Shown: positions 1 to 9,230, counted from the stretch's first letter. The stretch: DNA of 57,055 nucleotides from Candidatus Nomurabacteria bacterium (GCA_943350445.1 CALRAE010000006.1:1-57055); one strand, 5' to 3'. A program made the numbers and translations. Notes: generated from the sequence alone by a model not told the origin.

Positions 1-3
1 TAG

Positions 4-12
4 TGGTATAAT
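4..12 (+). promoter_or_regulatory. Extended -10 promoter, leaderless type
   Basis: TGG followed by a perfect TATAAT ends 7 nt before the ATG at 20. Transcription would begin at or beside the start codon. This is the first example of an arrangement repeated through the window. Confidence 0.6.
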
Positions 13-19
13 TGTAGCA

Positions 20-313
20 ATGTCAATTCAAATTCCAAGCGCTTTTGAAAAAATATTCTCCGATCATCCACATAGAAGGGCTCGAGTCACTCTTTTGGTT
101 GTTTTTGTGCTTCTCATTGTTGTAGGGGCTCTAGCTTTTTTTCAGAACCGTAATATACCTACAAAGCTTGTAGATCCTCTACAGAAAGAGAAGGCTGAGG
201 CTCTAGTAGAATTACAACAAAGATTATTGACTTCTCCTCCAATATCGCAAGCTGAAAGAGATAAAGCCCTAGCAGATTTACAACAAAGATTAAAATCACA
301 AAACAAACAATAA
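20..313 (+). CDS. Small single-span membrane protein, unknown function
   Basis: A 97-residue protein with a basic cytoplasmic N-terminus, one hydrophobic segment at about residues 24-41, and a charged, probably helical tail. The tail contains two similar stretches, each with an LQQRL motif, separated by TSPPISQAERDKAL. No catalytic motif is visible and I do not recognise a named family. It is preceded by its own extended -10 box and is 49 nt upstream of a secreted Cys-rich protein, so the two may be cotranscribed. Small membrane proteins with a TM helix and a short helical tail are common in Patescibacteria genomes; that is context, not evidence of function. Confidence 0.6.
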   Translation: MSIQIPSAFEKIFSDHPHRRARVTLLVVFVLLIVVGALAFFQNRNIPTKLVDPLQKEKAEALVELQQRLLTSPPISQAERDKALADLQQRLKSQNKQ

Positions 314-362
314 AACAAACAATAATAAAATGTCCTCAAAAACAATCCAAAACTTTAAAATC

Positions 363-1589
363 ATGAAAATTTCTTTATTAAAAATAATATTCACATTAGC
401 TTTCTTCCTTTCACCCTTCGTCGCCTTCGCTGGGAGTCAGCACAATATGTCCGGTTATGCTTGGTCAGAAAATATAGGCTGGATTAGTTTCAATTGTACA
501 AATGAAAGCAATCAGAATGCATGTGCGACTTCCGATTATGGAGTAAATAAAAATGTAAACGGCACACTCACAGGCCGTGCTTGGTCAGAAAATATAGGCT
601 GGATACAGTTTGGAAATTTGACAGGTGTCCCAATGGTTTTAAGGTCAGATGGAGGAGGTACTGTGGCTCAAGATGCCAGGTTGGATGTAAATAATTTGAC
701 AGGCTGGGCGAGAGCGTGCGCGGGAATGAATGATTTGACAGCCCCACCAGAAAATCAGAGTGCTCCTAATAATACTTGCGCTGGTCGTTCTCGCACTGAC
801 GGCTGGGACGGTTGGATTTCTTTGTCTGGTTCAAACTATGGCGTGACAAAGTCAGGTAATAATTTAACGGGATATGCATGGGGTTCGGATGTGGTGGGTT
901 GGATAAATTTTAATGCTACTACGTCAGGAGGAGTAGTCATCGGTGGTAATACAATGTCCTACACCCTGAATGCTCCTAATTCATGTATTATCCCCGCAGG
1001 AGATAGTAAATGTGCTGTAACTCTTTCTTGGAGTGTAACTAACCCTGAACTTGTTGGCGGGTCTACTGTGACCAGTAATACTAACAATCTTGGAGTTGTT
1101 TCAGTTAACCAACCTATTGGAACAGGAGATTTAGGTAATATCTCTGTTGATATTCCATACATTATGGTTGGAGGCATACTCCAAGGTAGCCAAGGTAGAA
1201 CATTTACTCTTAAAAATAATTCTAAAAATCTTACTTCCACCACTGTTACCCCAAGTTGTGCCCCTAATGCTGGCTGGAATAATACTATAAATAAATGTGT
1301 AACAGGACTTGTTAATGGATATTACAGTGGATGGGGTGCTTGTAGTGTAACAGGAGCTTGTGGCCAAACAGGATTTCAAACTGGCATTTGTATTCCACCC
1401 CAAAATGGTGGATCAGCTTGCCCTCTTACGCCTCCAACACAGCCATGTAGTACTCAATCTTGTACTTCAGCTACTCCTGTTTGTGGTAATGGTATCTTTG
1501 AACCACCTTCCGAGCAGTGTGATGCTGGTACTGGTAGTGCTTCATGTACTACTCAATGCAAGAAAAAACCAATCATTATAGAAGGATAA
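363..1589 (+). CDS. Secreted Cys-rich surface protein with YAWSENIGWI repeats
   Basis: The start at 363 is chosen because MKISLLKIIFTLAFFLSPF...AFA is a typical signal peptide; an upstream in-frame ATG at 330 would only add MSSKTIQNFKI. The N-terminal half has three copies of a motif of the form GYAW/GRAW-SENIGWI-F (around residues 30, 75 and 175 of the mature protein, the last as GYAWGSDVVGWINF), which recurs in predicted extracellular proteins of Parcubacteria. The C-terminal third is rich in cysteine, with a thrombospondin-like WGACS...GACG stretch and CGNGIFEPPSEQCD, the signature of DUF4215/Myxococcus-type Cys-rich repeats. It probably sits on the cell surface, perhaps in adhesion. It lies just before the pilus genes and is closed by a strong terminator. 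The precise function is unknown. Confidence 0.7.
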   Translation: MKISLLKIIFTLAFFLSPFVAFAGSQHNMSGYAWSENIGWISFNCTNESNQNACATSDYGVNKNVNGTLTGRAWSENIGWIQFGNLTGVPMVLRSDGGGTVAQDARLDVNNLTGWARACAGMNDLTAPPENQSAPNNTCAGRSRTDGWDGWISLSGSNYGVTKSGNNLTGYAWGSDVVGWINFNATTSGGVVIGGNTMSYTLNAPNSCIIPAGDSKCAVTLSWSVTNPELVGGSTVTSNTNNLGVVSVNQPIGTGDLGNISVDIPYIMVGGILQGSQGRTFTLKNNSKNLTSTTVTPSCAPNAGWNNTINKCVTGLVNGYYSGWGACSVTGACGQTGFQTGICIPPQNGGSACPLTPPTQPCSTQSCTSATPVCGNGIFEPPSEQCDAGTGSASCTTQCKKKPIIIEG

Positions 1590-1620
1590 GTAAGGATACT
1601 TCTTGATATGATAACAATTA

Positions 1621-1652
1621 TCAAAAAATTCCCCAGATGGGGAATTTTTTGA
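1621..1652 (+). terminator. Intrinsic terminator with 14-bp stem
   Basis: A perfect inverted repeat TCAAAAAATTCCCC / GGGGAATTTTTTGA with loop AGAT, ending in six T. It follows the surface protein gene and directly abuts the pilB promoter. The A and T runs are symmetric, so it may work in both directions. Confidence 0.85.
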
Positions 1653-1658
1653 TATACT
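1650..1658 (+). promoter_or_regulatory. Extended -10 promoter of the pilus operon
   Basis: TGA-TATACT ends 8 nt before the pilB ATG. It overlaps the last bases of the preceding terminator, so the two units are insulated within about 40 bp. Confidence 0.6.
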
Positions 1659-1666
1659 ATTAGTGT

Positions 1667-3418
1667 ATGCAAATAGATGAAGAGCAACTAAAGAAATTTA
1701 TTTCCGAGTCTGGTCTTGTTTCTAAGACTGATTTTAATTCTGTAATCAAGTTAGCAGAGATTAAAAAACAAAAATTTGGCGATGCCTTACTTTCTGAAGG
1801 TAAAATATTAGAAACTGATCTAAAAAGGATGGAGGCTTTTGTGTTGGGGATACCTTTCATATCTCTAGTTAAAGAAAAGATTGATCTCTCTGTGCTCTCT
1901 CTCATTCCTGAGCCCATAGCTCGCAATGATAATATTGTAGCCTATAAAAAGACTGAAAAGGGATTGGAGGTAGCGATGTTGGACGTCGATGATTTGCCCG
2001 TCATCGATTTTATAAAGAAACGTTCTGGACTCAAGATATTGCCCAGGCTTACGGACACCATTTCCATCAAGGCTGTGCTAATGCAGTATCGAAAAAGTCT
2101 TCAGGCTGAATTTTCAAATATAATATCAAAAGATTCTGCGATACTCACTAGTAATTCCACTTCTAATACAGAAGAAAAGTCAGAATTAGAATTAAAGCAA
2201 ATGGCGGAAGATTTACCTGTGGTGAAAATAGTCGATTCGTTGATTACTCATGCGATTCTGCAAAACGCATCAGACATACACATCGAACCAGGAGAGAAGG
2301 ATCTGACTGTTCGTTATAGAATAGATGGGATATTGCACGATGCGATGACCTTAGATAAAAATGCTGGCGCGGGTATAACTGCACGTATAAAGGTGCTTTC
2401 TAACTTAAAATTGGATGAAAAGAGGTTGCCACAAGACGGCAGATTTAAAAAAGAACAAGATGGAGAAAAGATTTCTTTTCGTGTTTCTACTTTACCCACC
2501 TTTTTTGGAGAAAAGACGGTGATGAGAATTTTAAAAGAAAATACTCACGGATTTTCTTTGGAGTCTTTGGGTTTTCATGGTGAAGGTTTAGAAAGGATTC
2601 ATACTTCACTAACACAAAAGACGGGGATGGTGCTCGCGACAGGTCCTACTGGAAGTGGAAAGACCACAACTCTCTACACCATGCTCGATATCTTAAACAG
2701 GCCTGAGGTTAATATTTCTACCGTTGAGGATCCGATAGAGTATCAGATGCCGAGAGTTAACCAGACACAAGTGAAGCCCGAGATCGGCCTTACTTTTGCA
2801 AATGGCCTACGTTCACTTTTACGTCAGGACCCAGACATAATAATGGTGGGTGAGATACGTGATGGGGAGACGGCAGGCCTTGCTGTGAATGCCTCACTTA
2901 CTGGGCATTTGGTGCTTTCTACGATACATACCAACTCTGCTGCCGGTGCGGTACCTAGGTTGATAGATATGGGAGTTGAGCCCTTTTTGATAACTGCAAC
3001 TGTAAAAACGATTATTGCGCAAAGGTTGGTGCGCAGACTTACTTCCACCAAAGAAAAATATTTCTTATCACCAGAAGAAATAAAGAATTTGGCTCGAGTT
3101 GTTGATCTGGATCGTATGCTAGCTTTTTTAAAAGCTGAAAAACTTGTGGGTGCAAATGATACTTGGGAAAAAATTCCTTTCTATAAACCAGTTAAGAGTA
3201 ATGATTCAGAAGATGGATATTCGAATCGTGTCGGTATGCATGAAGTTTTGAAAGTTACACCCACCATAAAAGATATGATAATTTCTGGTAAATCCCAAGA
3301 TGACATAGAAGCACAGGCCAAGAAAGAGGGGATGATGACAATGTTGGAGGATGGGGTGTATCAAGCTGTTTTAGGTGTGACCACCTTAGAAGAAGTGTTC
3401 CGTGTGGTTTCCGAATAA
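1667..3418 (+). CDS. pilB: Type IV pilus assembly ATPase PilB (GspE/PilB family)
   Basis: Cytoplasmic hexameric ATPase that drives pilus extension. The N-terminal ~140 residues look like an MshEN/GspE_N domain (KFGDALLSEGKI, then IPFISL and YRKSL). The ATPase core has Walker A GPTGSGKTTT near residue 326, the Asp box IEDPIEYQ-like TVEDPIEYQM, and Walker B/His box RQDPDIIMVGEIRDGETA near 386, followed by GHLVLSTIHTNSA. Length 583 is normal. The tetracysteine zinc motif usual between the core and the C-terminus is missing; that stretch (about residues 455-520) has no cysteine. pilC starts 3 nt after the stop. No pilT or pilMNO genes occur in the window. Confidence 0.93.
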   Translation: MQIDEEQLKKFISESGLVSKTDFNSVIKLAEIKKQKFGDALLSEGKILETDLKRMEAFVLGIPFISLVKEKIDLSVLSLIPEPIARNDNIVAYKKTEKGLEVAMLDVDDLPVIDFIKKRSGLKILPRLTDTISIKAVLMQYRKSLQAEFSNIISKDSAILTSNSTSNTEEKSELELKQMAEDLPVVKIVDSLITHAILQNASDIHIEPGEKDLTVRYRIDGILHDAMTLDKNAGAGITARIKVLSNLKLDEKRLPQDGRFKKEQDGEKISFRVSTLPTFFGEKTVMRILKENTHGFSLESLGFHGEGLERIHTSLTQKTGMVLATGPTGSGKTTTLYTMLDILNRPEVNISTVEDPIEYQMPRVNQTQVKPEIGLTFANGLRSLLRQDPDIIMVGEIRDGETAGLAVNASLTGHLVLSTIHTNSAAGAVPRLIDMGVEPFLITATVKTIIAQRLVRRLTSTKEKYFLSPEEIKNLARVVDLDRMLAFLKAEKLVGANDTWEKIPFYKPVKSNDSEDGYSNRVGMHEVLKVTPTIKDMIISGKSQDDIEAQAKKEGMMTMLEDGVYQAVLGVTTLEEVFRVVSE

Positions 3419-3421
3419 ACT

Positions 3422-4639
3422 ATGCTTTTTTCATACAAGGCAAAATCAAAAGAAGGTGAAATAGTTGAGGGTGTGCTTTTCGGCTCAGATCGTTTTTCGG
3501 TTGCCCATGATTTGCGGAGTAACGGAAGTACCCCTTTATTGATTAGAGAAAAAAGTGATAGTTTTTTAGATAAAATGTCTGGGTTGACCAATATTTTTTC
3601 GAGGGTTAGTGTGAATGAACAGATTATTTTTACTAAAAATTTAAGTGGTATGTTAAAAGCTGGACTCTCTCTTTATCGAGCGTTGTCTGTTTTAAAGAAG
3701 CAGACAAAAAATAAAACCTTAAGTAATATCCTGGTGTCTTTAAGTGATGAAATAAATTCTGGGGGGGCGCTTTCTTCGGGTCTATTAAAATTTCCCAATA
3801 TTTTTTCGAAACTTTTTATTTCAATGATAAAGGCAGGAGAGGAATCGGGTAATTTAACCGGGGCACTTTCTGATATTGGAATAAACCTAGAGAAATCTCA
3901 TTCTTTAACTAAAAAAATACGTAGCGCCCTCATTTATCCAGGGGTGATATTGTCTGCGATGATTGTCATAAGTGTTCTGATGTTTGCTTTTGTGGTGCCT
4001 ACATTAGCTAGCACCTTTAAAGAGCTCGGGGTTGTACTGCCCACATCTACCCGCATTATTATTTTTCTTGGTAATTTTTTCTCACATAATTTAATACTTA
4101 CTTTTATTATTATAATAAGTATTGGAGTGAGTATTTTCTTTCTTTTCCGTAGCAAATTTATGGCTGAATACATTGACTATATTATTATTCGGATTCCAGT
4201 TATTGGTAATTTGGCAAAAGAACTAAATACTGCTCGTACTGCTCGCACCATATCTTCATTACTACTGGCAGGGGTTTCCATTACTCGTGCAGTAGAAATA
4301 ACTGAAGACATTGTTCAAAATGTTTATTACAAAAAGGTTTTAAATGATGCAAAGATTGCAGTCGAAAAAGGTTCTCCCTTTTCAGAAGTGTTTAAGAGGA
4401 ACAATAATCTTTATCCCATCATGATGTCAGAGATGATACAAGTGGGGGAAGAGACGGGCAAGCTATCAGACATGTTGCTTGAAATTGCCTTGTTTTATGA
4501 AGCAGAAATTGAAAATAAAACCAAAAATCTATCCACTATTATTGAGCCTGTGCTGATGATCGTCATTGGGTCGGGGGTCGGATTCTTTGCTATATCCATG
4601 ATTTCGCCACTTTATTCGATTATAGGAAGTATAAGTTAA
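3422..4639 (+). CDS. pilC: Type IV pilus inner-membrane platform protein PilC
   Basis: A 405-residue GspF/PilC-family protein that couples the PilB motor to pilin insertion. It has the N-terminal FSYKAKSKEGEIVEG signature, two GspF (T2SSF) repeats, and membrane segments at about residues 170-196, 221-243 and 372-400. The motif MIKAGEESGNL in the first repeat is echoed by MIQVGEETGKL in the second, as expected for the duplicated domain. The start lies 3 nt after the pilB stop with no visible ribosome binding site, implying translational coupling. A prepilin-like gene follows after 4 nt. Confidence 0.93.
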   Translation: MLFSYKAKSKEGEIVEGVLFGSDRFSVAHDLRSNGSTPLLIREKSDSFLDKMSGLTNIFSRVSVNEQIIFTKNLSGMLKAGLSLYRALSVLKKQTKNKTLSNILVSLSDEINSGGALSSGLLKFPNIFSKLFISMIKAGEESGNLTGALSDIGINLEKSHSLTKKIRSALIYPGVILSAMIVISVLMFAFVVPTLASTFKELGVVLPTSTRIIIFLGNFFSHNLILTFIIIISIGVSIFFLFRSKFMAEYIDYIIIRIPVIGNLAKELNTARTARTISSLLLAGVSITRAVEITEDIVQNVYYKKVLNDAKIAVEKGSPFSEVFKRNNNLYPIMMSEMIQVGEETGKLSDMLLEIALFYEAEIENKTKNLSTIIEPVLMIVIGSGVGFFAISMISPLYSIIGSIS

Positions 4640-4643
4640 ATCA

Positions 4644-5111
4644 ATGGCAAATTTATATAAAAAAGGTATGTCTTTAGTGGAATTATTGATTGTCTTCGCT
4701 GTGATGAGTATTATTTTTCTAATAGTTATGCCTCAATTTTCTAAGATTAGAGAAAGTGCAGTATTGAAAACTACAGTTGGTGACACTATGTCTGCTATTA
4801 ATAAAGCAAAGAATAACACCCTTTCTTCTCTTAACTCATCTGAATATGGGGTGCATTTTCAATCTGATAGAGTTATAATTTTTAAAGGCAAAATATTTTC
4901 TGTCGGAGCCCTCGGCAATGAGACAATAAATATAAACACACCTGCCACTATTTCCAATGTTACTTTGGGTGGGGTGAGTGGAACATCTGGGGATGTGTAT
5001 TTTAATCGTATTCTCGGTGTGCCGAGCACTACGGGTTCAATAACTATTTCAACGTCATCTTTTTCAAAAATTATTACTATATATCCGACCGGAGGGGTGA
5101 GTTCAAATTAA
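4644..5111 (+). CDS. Prepilin-like protein (GspH/PilE-like)
   Basis: A 155-residue prepilin. The type III signal reads NLYKKG/MSLVELLIVFAV: Gly at -1 of the prepilin peptidase site and Glu at +5, followed by a ~20-residue hydrophobic helix. The rest is a small beta-rich globular part (NTPATISNVTLGGVSG, GSITISTSS) resembling GspH-type minor pseudopilins. It is the third gene of the pilus operon, 4 nt after pilC. It could be the major or a minor pilin; the sequence alone does not decide. Confidence 0.85.
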   Translation: MANLYKKGMSLVELLIVFAVMSIIFLIVMPQFSKIRESAVLKTTVGDTMSAINKAKNNTLSSLNSSEYGVHFQSDRVIIFKGKIFSVGALGNETININTPATISNVTLGGVSGTSGDVYFNRILGVPSTTGSITISTSSFSKIITIYPTGGVSSN

Positions 5112-5117
5112 ACCAAA

Positions 5118-5597
5118 ATGAAATCTTCAAAAAATTCTGGTTTTATGGTGGTAGAGATATTAATAGCAGTATCTATTATTACCGTCTCTGTTTTGGCAAC
5201 GATGTTCGTTGCTCAAAAATCGATTCACGTCTCTCGTCAAGCTTTTCATTCAGCACAAGCAGCGTTCTTGCTTGAAGAGGGTGCAGAGGCAGTGCGTATT
5301 GTGCGGGATAATGCTTGGAGTAATGTTTCAGGTCTTGTTAATGGGACGACTTATTATCCTACTTTTTCTGCTGGGACGTGGACATTGTCTACCACCACCT
5401 CGAATATAGTGGGTATTTTTAATCGAAGTGTGACTGTGGATGGTGTAAATCGTGATAATACTACGAAAGACATCGTTAGTTCAGGAGGAGTATCTGACAC
5501 CGGTACAAGATTGGTTACAGTGACAGTCTCTTGGCAAGAAGGTAGTACGACTGTATCAAAGAGTTTGCAGTTTTATATTATGGATATTTTTTCATAA
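5118..5597 (+). CDS. Prepilin-like protein (PilV/GspI-like)
   Basis: A 159-residue prepilin with leader MKSSKNSG, cleavage expected after Gly8, then FMVVEILIAVSIITVS with Glu at +5. The conserved ALLLEEGAEAVR-like stretch (FLLEEGAEAVRIVRD at about 50-65) is typical of PilV/GspI-type minor pilins. The remainder is Ser/Thr-rich beta structure ending in TVSKSLQFYI. It starts 6 nt after the previous stop and is part of the pilus operon. Confidence 0.85.
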   Translation: MKSSKNSGFMVVEILIAVSIITVSVLATMFVAQKSIHVSRQAFHSAQAAFLLEEGAEAVRIVRDNAWSNVSGLVNGTTYYPTFSAGTWTLSTTTSNIVGIFNRSVTVDGVNRDNTTKDIVSSGGVSDTGTRLVTVTVSWQEGSTTVSKSLQFYIMDIFS

Positions 5598-5614
5598 ATT
5601 AAACAAAAAATCAG

Positions 5615-6112
5615 ATGAAAATAAAAAACACAAAAGAAGGTGGTTATACAATAATAGAATTACTTTTTTATATCTCTCTATTTATAGTTTCATCTATACT
5701 AGTAATTAATTCTATGGTGGTGATGTCTCGATCTTTTCGAGAGACCGCCTTACAAGTCGAGCTTTTACAAGGCGGGTCTATTATGGAACGTATGTCTAGA
5801 GAAATTAGGCAATCTTTAGCTATAAATACTATAACTGCTAGTAGTCTAAAGCTTAATACGAAAGATGGTTCTGGTGTTAGTAAAACAGTTGAATTTGTTC
5901 TTTCGGGGTCAAATGTGCGCTTACTAGATAATAATGTTTTTATCGGAAATTTAAATACACCGAATATGGTTGTTACTACGCTTTCTTTCACCCAGATTAA
6001 TTCTACCGTTTCTAAAGCTATAAAAATAGATCTTTCAGTACGGTCTGGAAATGATAATTTGAACCGCATTTTTAATTTTTACGACACGATCGTTTTGCGT
6101 GGGAGTTACTGA
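5615..6112 (+). CDS. Prepilin-like protein (PilW/GspJ-like)
   Basis: A 165-residue prepilin with leader MKIKNTKEGG, then YTIIELLFYISLFIVSS with Glu at +5. The stretch QGGSIMERMSREIRQS at about 52-66 is the usual PilW/GspJ-type region after the hydrophobic helix. It ends with ...NFYDTIVLRG, a common final beta strand. It begins 17 nt after the preceding gene and is followed 54 nt later by the PilX-like gene, completing a PilV-PilW-PilX-like minor pilin set. Confidence 0.85.
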   Translation: MKIKNTKEGGYTIIELLFYISLFIVSSILVINSMVVMSRSFRETALQVELLQGGSIMERMSREIRQSLAINTITASSLKLNTKDGSGVSKTVEFVLSGSNVRLLDNNVFIGNLNTPNMVVTTLSFTQINSTVSKAIKIDLSVRSGNDNLNRIFNFYDTIVLRGSY

Positions 6113-6166
6113 AGTTAAAAGTCGTGCTTTAATCGACGATTGCGCGACATGATTTCGTAAAATCAA

Positions 6167-8419
6167 ATGAAAAAAATATCAAAAAGAAAAATTAATAATC
6201 AGTCTGGAGCAGCGATGCTGGTCTCCGTTGTTTTTTTCCTTTTTATAAGCTTGGCTATAATTGCTGGTTTAGTCGGACCAACAGTGCGTGAATTTAAAAA
6301 TGCCAACTCTAATTTAAATTCAAAAAAATCATATTTTCTTGCTGAGTCTGGTGGTGAGGACGCGTTTTATAGGATTAAAAATAATATGGCTATAGGAAGT
6401 AGTGAAATCATTACCTTGGGTTCTAATTCATCTACAACTACTATAACCTCACCTTCAAGTAGTAGCAGGCAGATTGTTTCTCTTGGGGATTTGGGAGGCT
6501 TGCAACGTAAGACCAAGTTATCACTTCAAGTGGGTGCAGGTACCTCTTTTAATTATGGTGTGCAAGTAGGTAATGGTGGATTAATTCTTCAGAATAGTTC
6601 GTCGGTTGTGGGTAATGTATATTCAAATGGTCCAGTTGTTGGAACCGCTAGAATTTCTTCAAATCCAAATAATCCCCAATTTATTTCTTCAGTTAATATT
6701 GGTCCGACTGCTTACCGAGCTGTATTGGGAGGCTCGTATGTGTATGTGGTCAATGAGAGTACAGTGCAAACAGTCAATATCTCAAATCCCGCATCACCAT
6801 CTGTGGTTTCAACAGTGACTAACGGCGGTCAGCAAAAAGATATTACGCTAGGGAACGAATATATTTTTGTTACGGCGACCAACGATAATGTGGTGAGAGC
6901 TTTTAGTCTGAGTAATCCAGGCACACCGTCGTATGTAGGTAGTGTCGCGGTCACTGGAGCAAATCAGATCAAGGCCTACGGCTCGTATGTGTATGTGCTT
7001 TCGAATGTAGGTAGCCACACCCTAAAGACTATCAATGTTAGCAATCCTAGTGCGATGGCTGTGGTTTCTTCGGTAAATACTAGTAGTACTTTTCCTGTGG
7101 GGATGGCTATACAGGGGACATACCTCTATGTTATTAGTCAGGGAGGTCCATCAAAATTAGAAATATATAGCATAGCCAATCCCGCCAGTCCGACATTGGT
7201 GAGTGCTACCACAATAGGCGTAAATCCTATAACGATTGCTGTAGCGGGTTCGTATGCGTATATCGATGTGTATGCGTGCGGATGTATTCAAGTATTTAAT
7301 ATTTCAAATCCTACCGCGCCAGTTATTGTAGATAATACATCTGTGAATTCTTTGAATAATGGGTATAGTTTGTATGTTGCTGGCAGTTATTTGTATGCTG
7401 CGGTTAATTACGGTACCAATCACCAGTTTCAAATTTGGGATATCTCAAACCCAACGGCGATGGTAAATATACAAACAATAAATATCTCAGGAGGAGCACC
7501 GGTATTTGTCATGGGCGGTCAGGCGGGATATATCTACTTATTGACTCAAAACAATAATGCGAACAGTCCGCTCCGGATTTATCAGGTAACTGCTTCTAGG
7601 GGCAACACAGTCACTGGTGATGTGGTGTCGGCTGGTGCCACAGGATCAATTAATCAAATTCATGCTACTAATTCTCTCTATGCACGCACCATCTCTAATT
7701 CACTTGCCGACAAGGATGCATATTATAAAAACATATCAAATACAGCCATATTGGGTCTTTCATATCCAAATAGCTCTGATCAACCTACTATTAGTATGCC
7801 TATTTCAGATGATAAAATCACTCAGTGGGAGACAGATGCTGTTGCAGGGGGAATTATTAATTTTCCTTGTCCATACATTATATCTAGGTCATCATCAGTC
7901 ACTCTAGGACCAGTTAAAATCGATTGTGACCTTGAATTACGTAATAGTTCATCATTAACCCTTGCTGGGAATGTGTGGGTAAATGGTAGTGTAACTCTTA
8001 GAAACAGTGGTACTATTCAAGTGGATTCTAGTATTTCAGGGAAGACTGTTGGGCTTATTGCAGATGATCCCACTAATCGTACTACAAGTAGTAAAATTAA
8101 TATTTCTAATAGCACCAGCTTTGTTGGTTCTGGAACAAATTCATATGTTATGCTCATTTCGCAAAATAATAGTGCAGAGATGGGTGGGAGCGAGGTGGCA
8201 ATAGATTCCTCAAATAGTATGACTGGGAAAGTACTTTTGTATGCACCACATGGCGAGATTAGTATAAGCAATAGCGCTAGTATCAAGGAAGTGACTGGTT
8301 GGAAAATATTACTTCAAAATACTGCTCAAGTGATTTATGAGACTGGACTCGCAAACCTTCTATTTACTTCAGGTCCAGCTGGTGGGTATGTTTTTGATGG
8401 ATGGAGTGAATCAGAGTAA
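6167..8419 (+). CDS. PilX-like prepilin fused to a beta-propeller and repeat domain
   Basis: A 750-residue protein. Residues 1-65 resemble PilX: NNQSG/AAMLVSVVFFLFISLAIIAGL, then SYFLAESGGEDAFYRI. The Glu at +5 is absent, as is common in PilX/GspK proteins. From about residue 160 to 470 there are at least six repeats of the form G-S/T-Y-x-Y-V...-I-NPA-SP-x-VS (for example GSYVYVVNES, GSYVYVLSNV, GTYLYVISQG), the LVIVD-type beta-propeller pattern. The C-terminal ~170 residues form Ser/Asn-rich short repeats (NSSSLTLAG, NSGTIQVDSS, NSTSFVGSG), like a beta-helix. It probably sits at the pilus tip as an adhesin or capping subunit. A mid-protein cysteine pair (YACGCIQ) is notable. Confidence 0.75.
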   Translation: MKKISKRKINNQSGAAMLVSVVFFLFISLAIIAGLVGPTVREFKNANSNLNSKKSYFLAESGGEDAFYRIKNNMAIGSSEIITLGSNSSTTTITSPSSSSRQIVSLGDLGGLQRKTKLSLQVGAGTSFNYGVQVGNGGLILQNSSSVVGNVYSNGPVVGTARISSNPNNPQFISSVNIGPTAYRAVLGGSYVYVVNESTVQTVNISNPASPSVVSTVTNGGQQKDITLGNEYIFVTATNDNVVRAFSLSNPGTPSYVGSVAVTGANQIKAYGSYVYVLSNVGSHTLKTINVSNPSAMAVVSSVNTSSTFPVGMAIQGTYLYVISQGGPSKLEIYSIANPASPTLVSATTIGVNPITIAVAGSYAYIDVYACGCIQVFNISNPTAPVIVDNTSVNSLNNGYSLYVAGSYLYAAVNYGTNHQFQIWDISNPTAMVNIQTINISGGAPVFVMGGQAGYIYLLTQNNNANSPLRIYQVTASRGNTVTGDVVSAGATGSINQIHATNSLYARTISNSLADKDAYYKNISNTAILGLSYPNSSDQPTISMPISDDKITQWETDAVAGGIINFPCPYIISRSSSVTLGPVKIDCDLELRNSSSLTLAGNVWVNGSVTLRNSGTIQVDSSISGKTVGLIADDPTNRTTSSKINISNSTSFVGSGTNSYVMLISQNNSAEMGGSEVAIDSSNSMTGKVLLYAPHGEISISNSASIKEVTGWKILLQNTAQVIYETGLANLLFTSGPAGGYVFDGWSESE

Positions 8420-8444
8420 TTTTTTGGTTTTTAGGCTTTTTGAG

Positions 8445-8453
8445 TGGTATAAT
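8445..8453 (+). promoter_or_regulatory. Extended -10 promoter, leaderless type, for tpiA
   Basis: TGG-TATAAT ends 6 nt before the GTG at 8460. The spacing supports that GTG as the real start of tpiA and separates it from the pilus operon. Confidence 0.65.
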
Positions 8454-8459
8454 GCCGAA

Positions 8460-9230
8460 GTGGCAAAAGTAAAAAGAATCATTGTGGCAAATTGGAAAAT
8501 GAACCCTTCTTCTGTTAAAGAAGCCGGAAAGCTTTTTTCTGATGTAGTGAAAGCTATACCTTCTTTAAAAAATACAGAAGTTGTTATTTGTCCACCCTTT
8601 TTGTATTTAGAGCAACTAAGGAAAATTTCTAGAAAGATTATCTTGGGAGCACAGGATGTTTCTTCCGAGGAGTGTGGTGCTTTTACAGGAGATGTATCAG
8701 CGGAAATGCTTTTCAATATGGGTGCCAAATATGTAATCACTGGGCATTCTGAGAGGAGGGCGAGGGGGGAGGGTAATAGTGATGTTAATAAAAAGATAAA
8801 GTCTGCTCTTTCTGTTGGGCTGGTCCCGATTTTGTGTGTGGGGGAGAGTGCGCGTGATGAGAGTCATGGTTATTTTAATCTGGTAAAAACACAACTAGAA
8901 GAATGTCTTAATGGAATACAAAAAGCTTCAATTTCTAATATAATCATTGCTTACGAACCGGTCTGGGCTATTTCTAGCACTGTGAACCGTCAGGATGCTA
9001 TACCTGCTGATTGTAGAGAGATGGTTATATTCATTCGTAAAATTATCTCTGATAAGATCGGCGTACAGACAAAAATGCCTAAAATTCTTTATGGCGGATC
9101 TGTAAATGATAAGGATGTTGAAGGTTTTCTAAAAGATGGTGGAGTTGACGGAGTATTGGTGGGTCGTGCTAGCCTCGATGCAGAAAAATTTTCTAATATT
9201 ATAAAAGTATGCGAAGCATTAAACAAATAA
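8460..9230 (+). CDS. tpiA: Triosephosphate isomerase
   Basis: Interconverts dihydroxyacetone phosphate and glyceraldehyde 3-phosphate in glycolysis. Family landmarks are IIVANWKMNP (Asn and Lys of the substrate site), ITGHSERRA (catalytic His), IIAYEPVWAI (catalytic Glu) and LYGGSVND near the end, followed by GVLVGRASLD. A GTG start at 8460 gives 256 residues, the normal length. The frame stays open upstream to 8337 inside the previous gene, but that extension has no family similarity and the promoter lies between. Loop 6 after the catalytic Glu reads AISSTVNRQDAI rather than the usual AIGTGKTAT, a divergence worth noting. It overlaps pgk by 22 nt. Confidence 0.95.
   Translation: MAKVKRIIVANWKMNPSSVKEAGKLFSDVVKAIPSLKNTEVVICPPFLYLEQLRKISRKIILGAQDVSSEECGAFTGDVSAEMLFNMGAKYVITGHSERRARGEGNSDVNKKIKSALSVGLVPILCVGESARDESHGYFNLVKTQLEECLNGIQKASISNIIIAYEPVWAISSTVNRQDAIPADCREMVIFIRKIISDKIGVQTKMPKILYGGSVNDKDVEGFLKDGGVDGVLVGRASLDAEKFSNIIKVCEALNK

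Noticed and set aside
8337-8459. Upstream extension of tpiA from the ATG at 8337
   Set aside because: It lies within the preceding gene, has no TIM similarity, and the promoter falls between it and the GTG at 8460.
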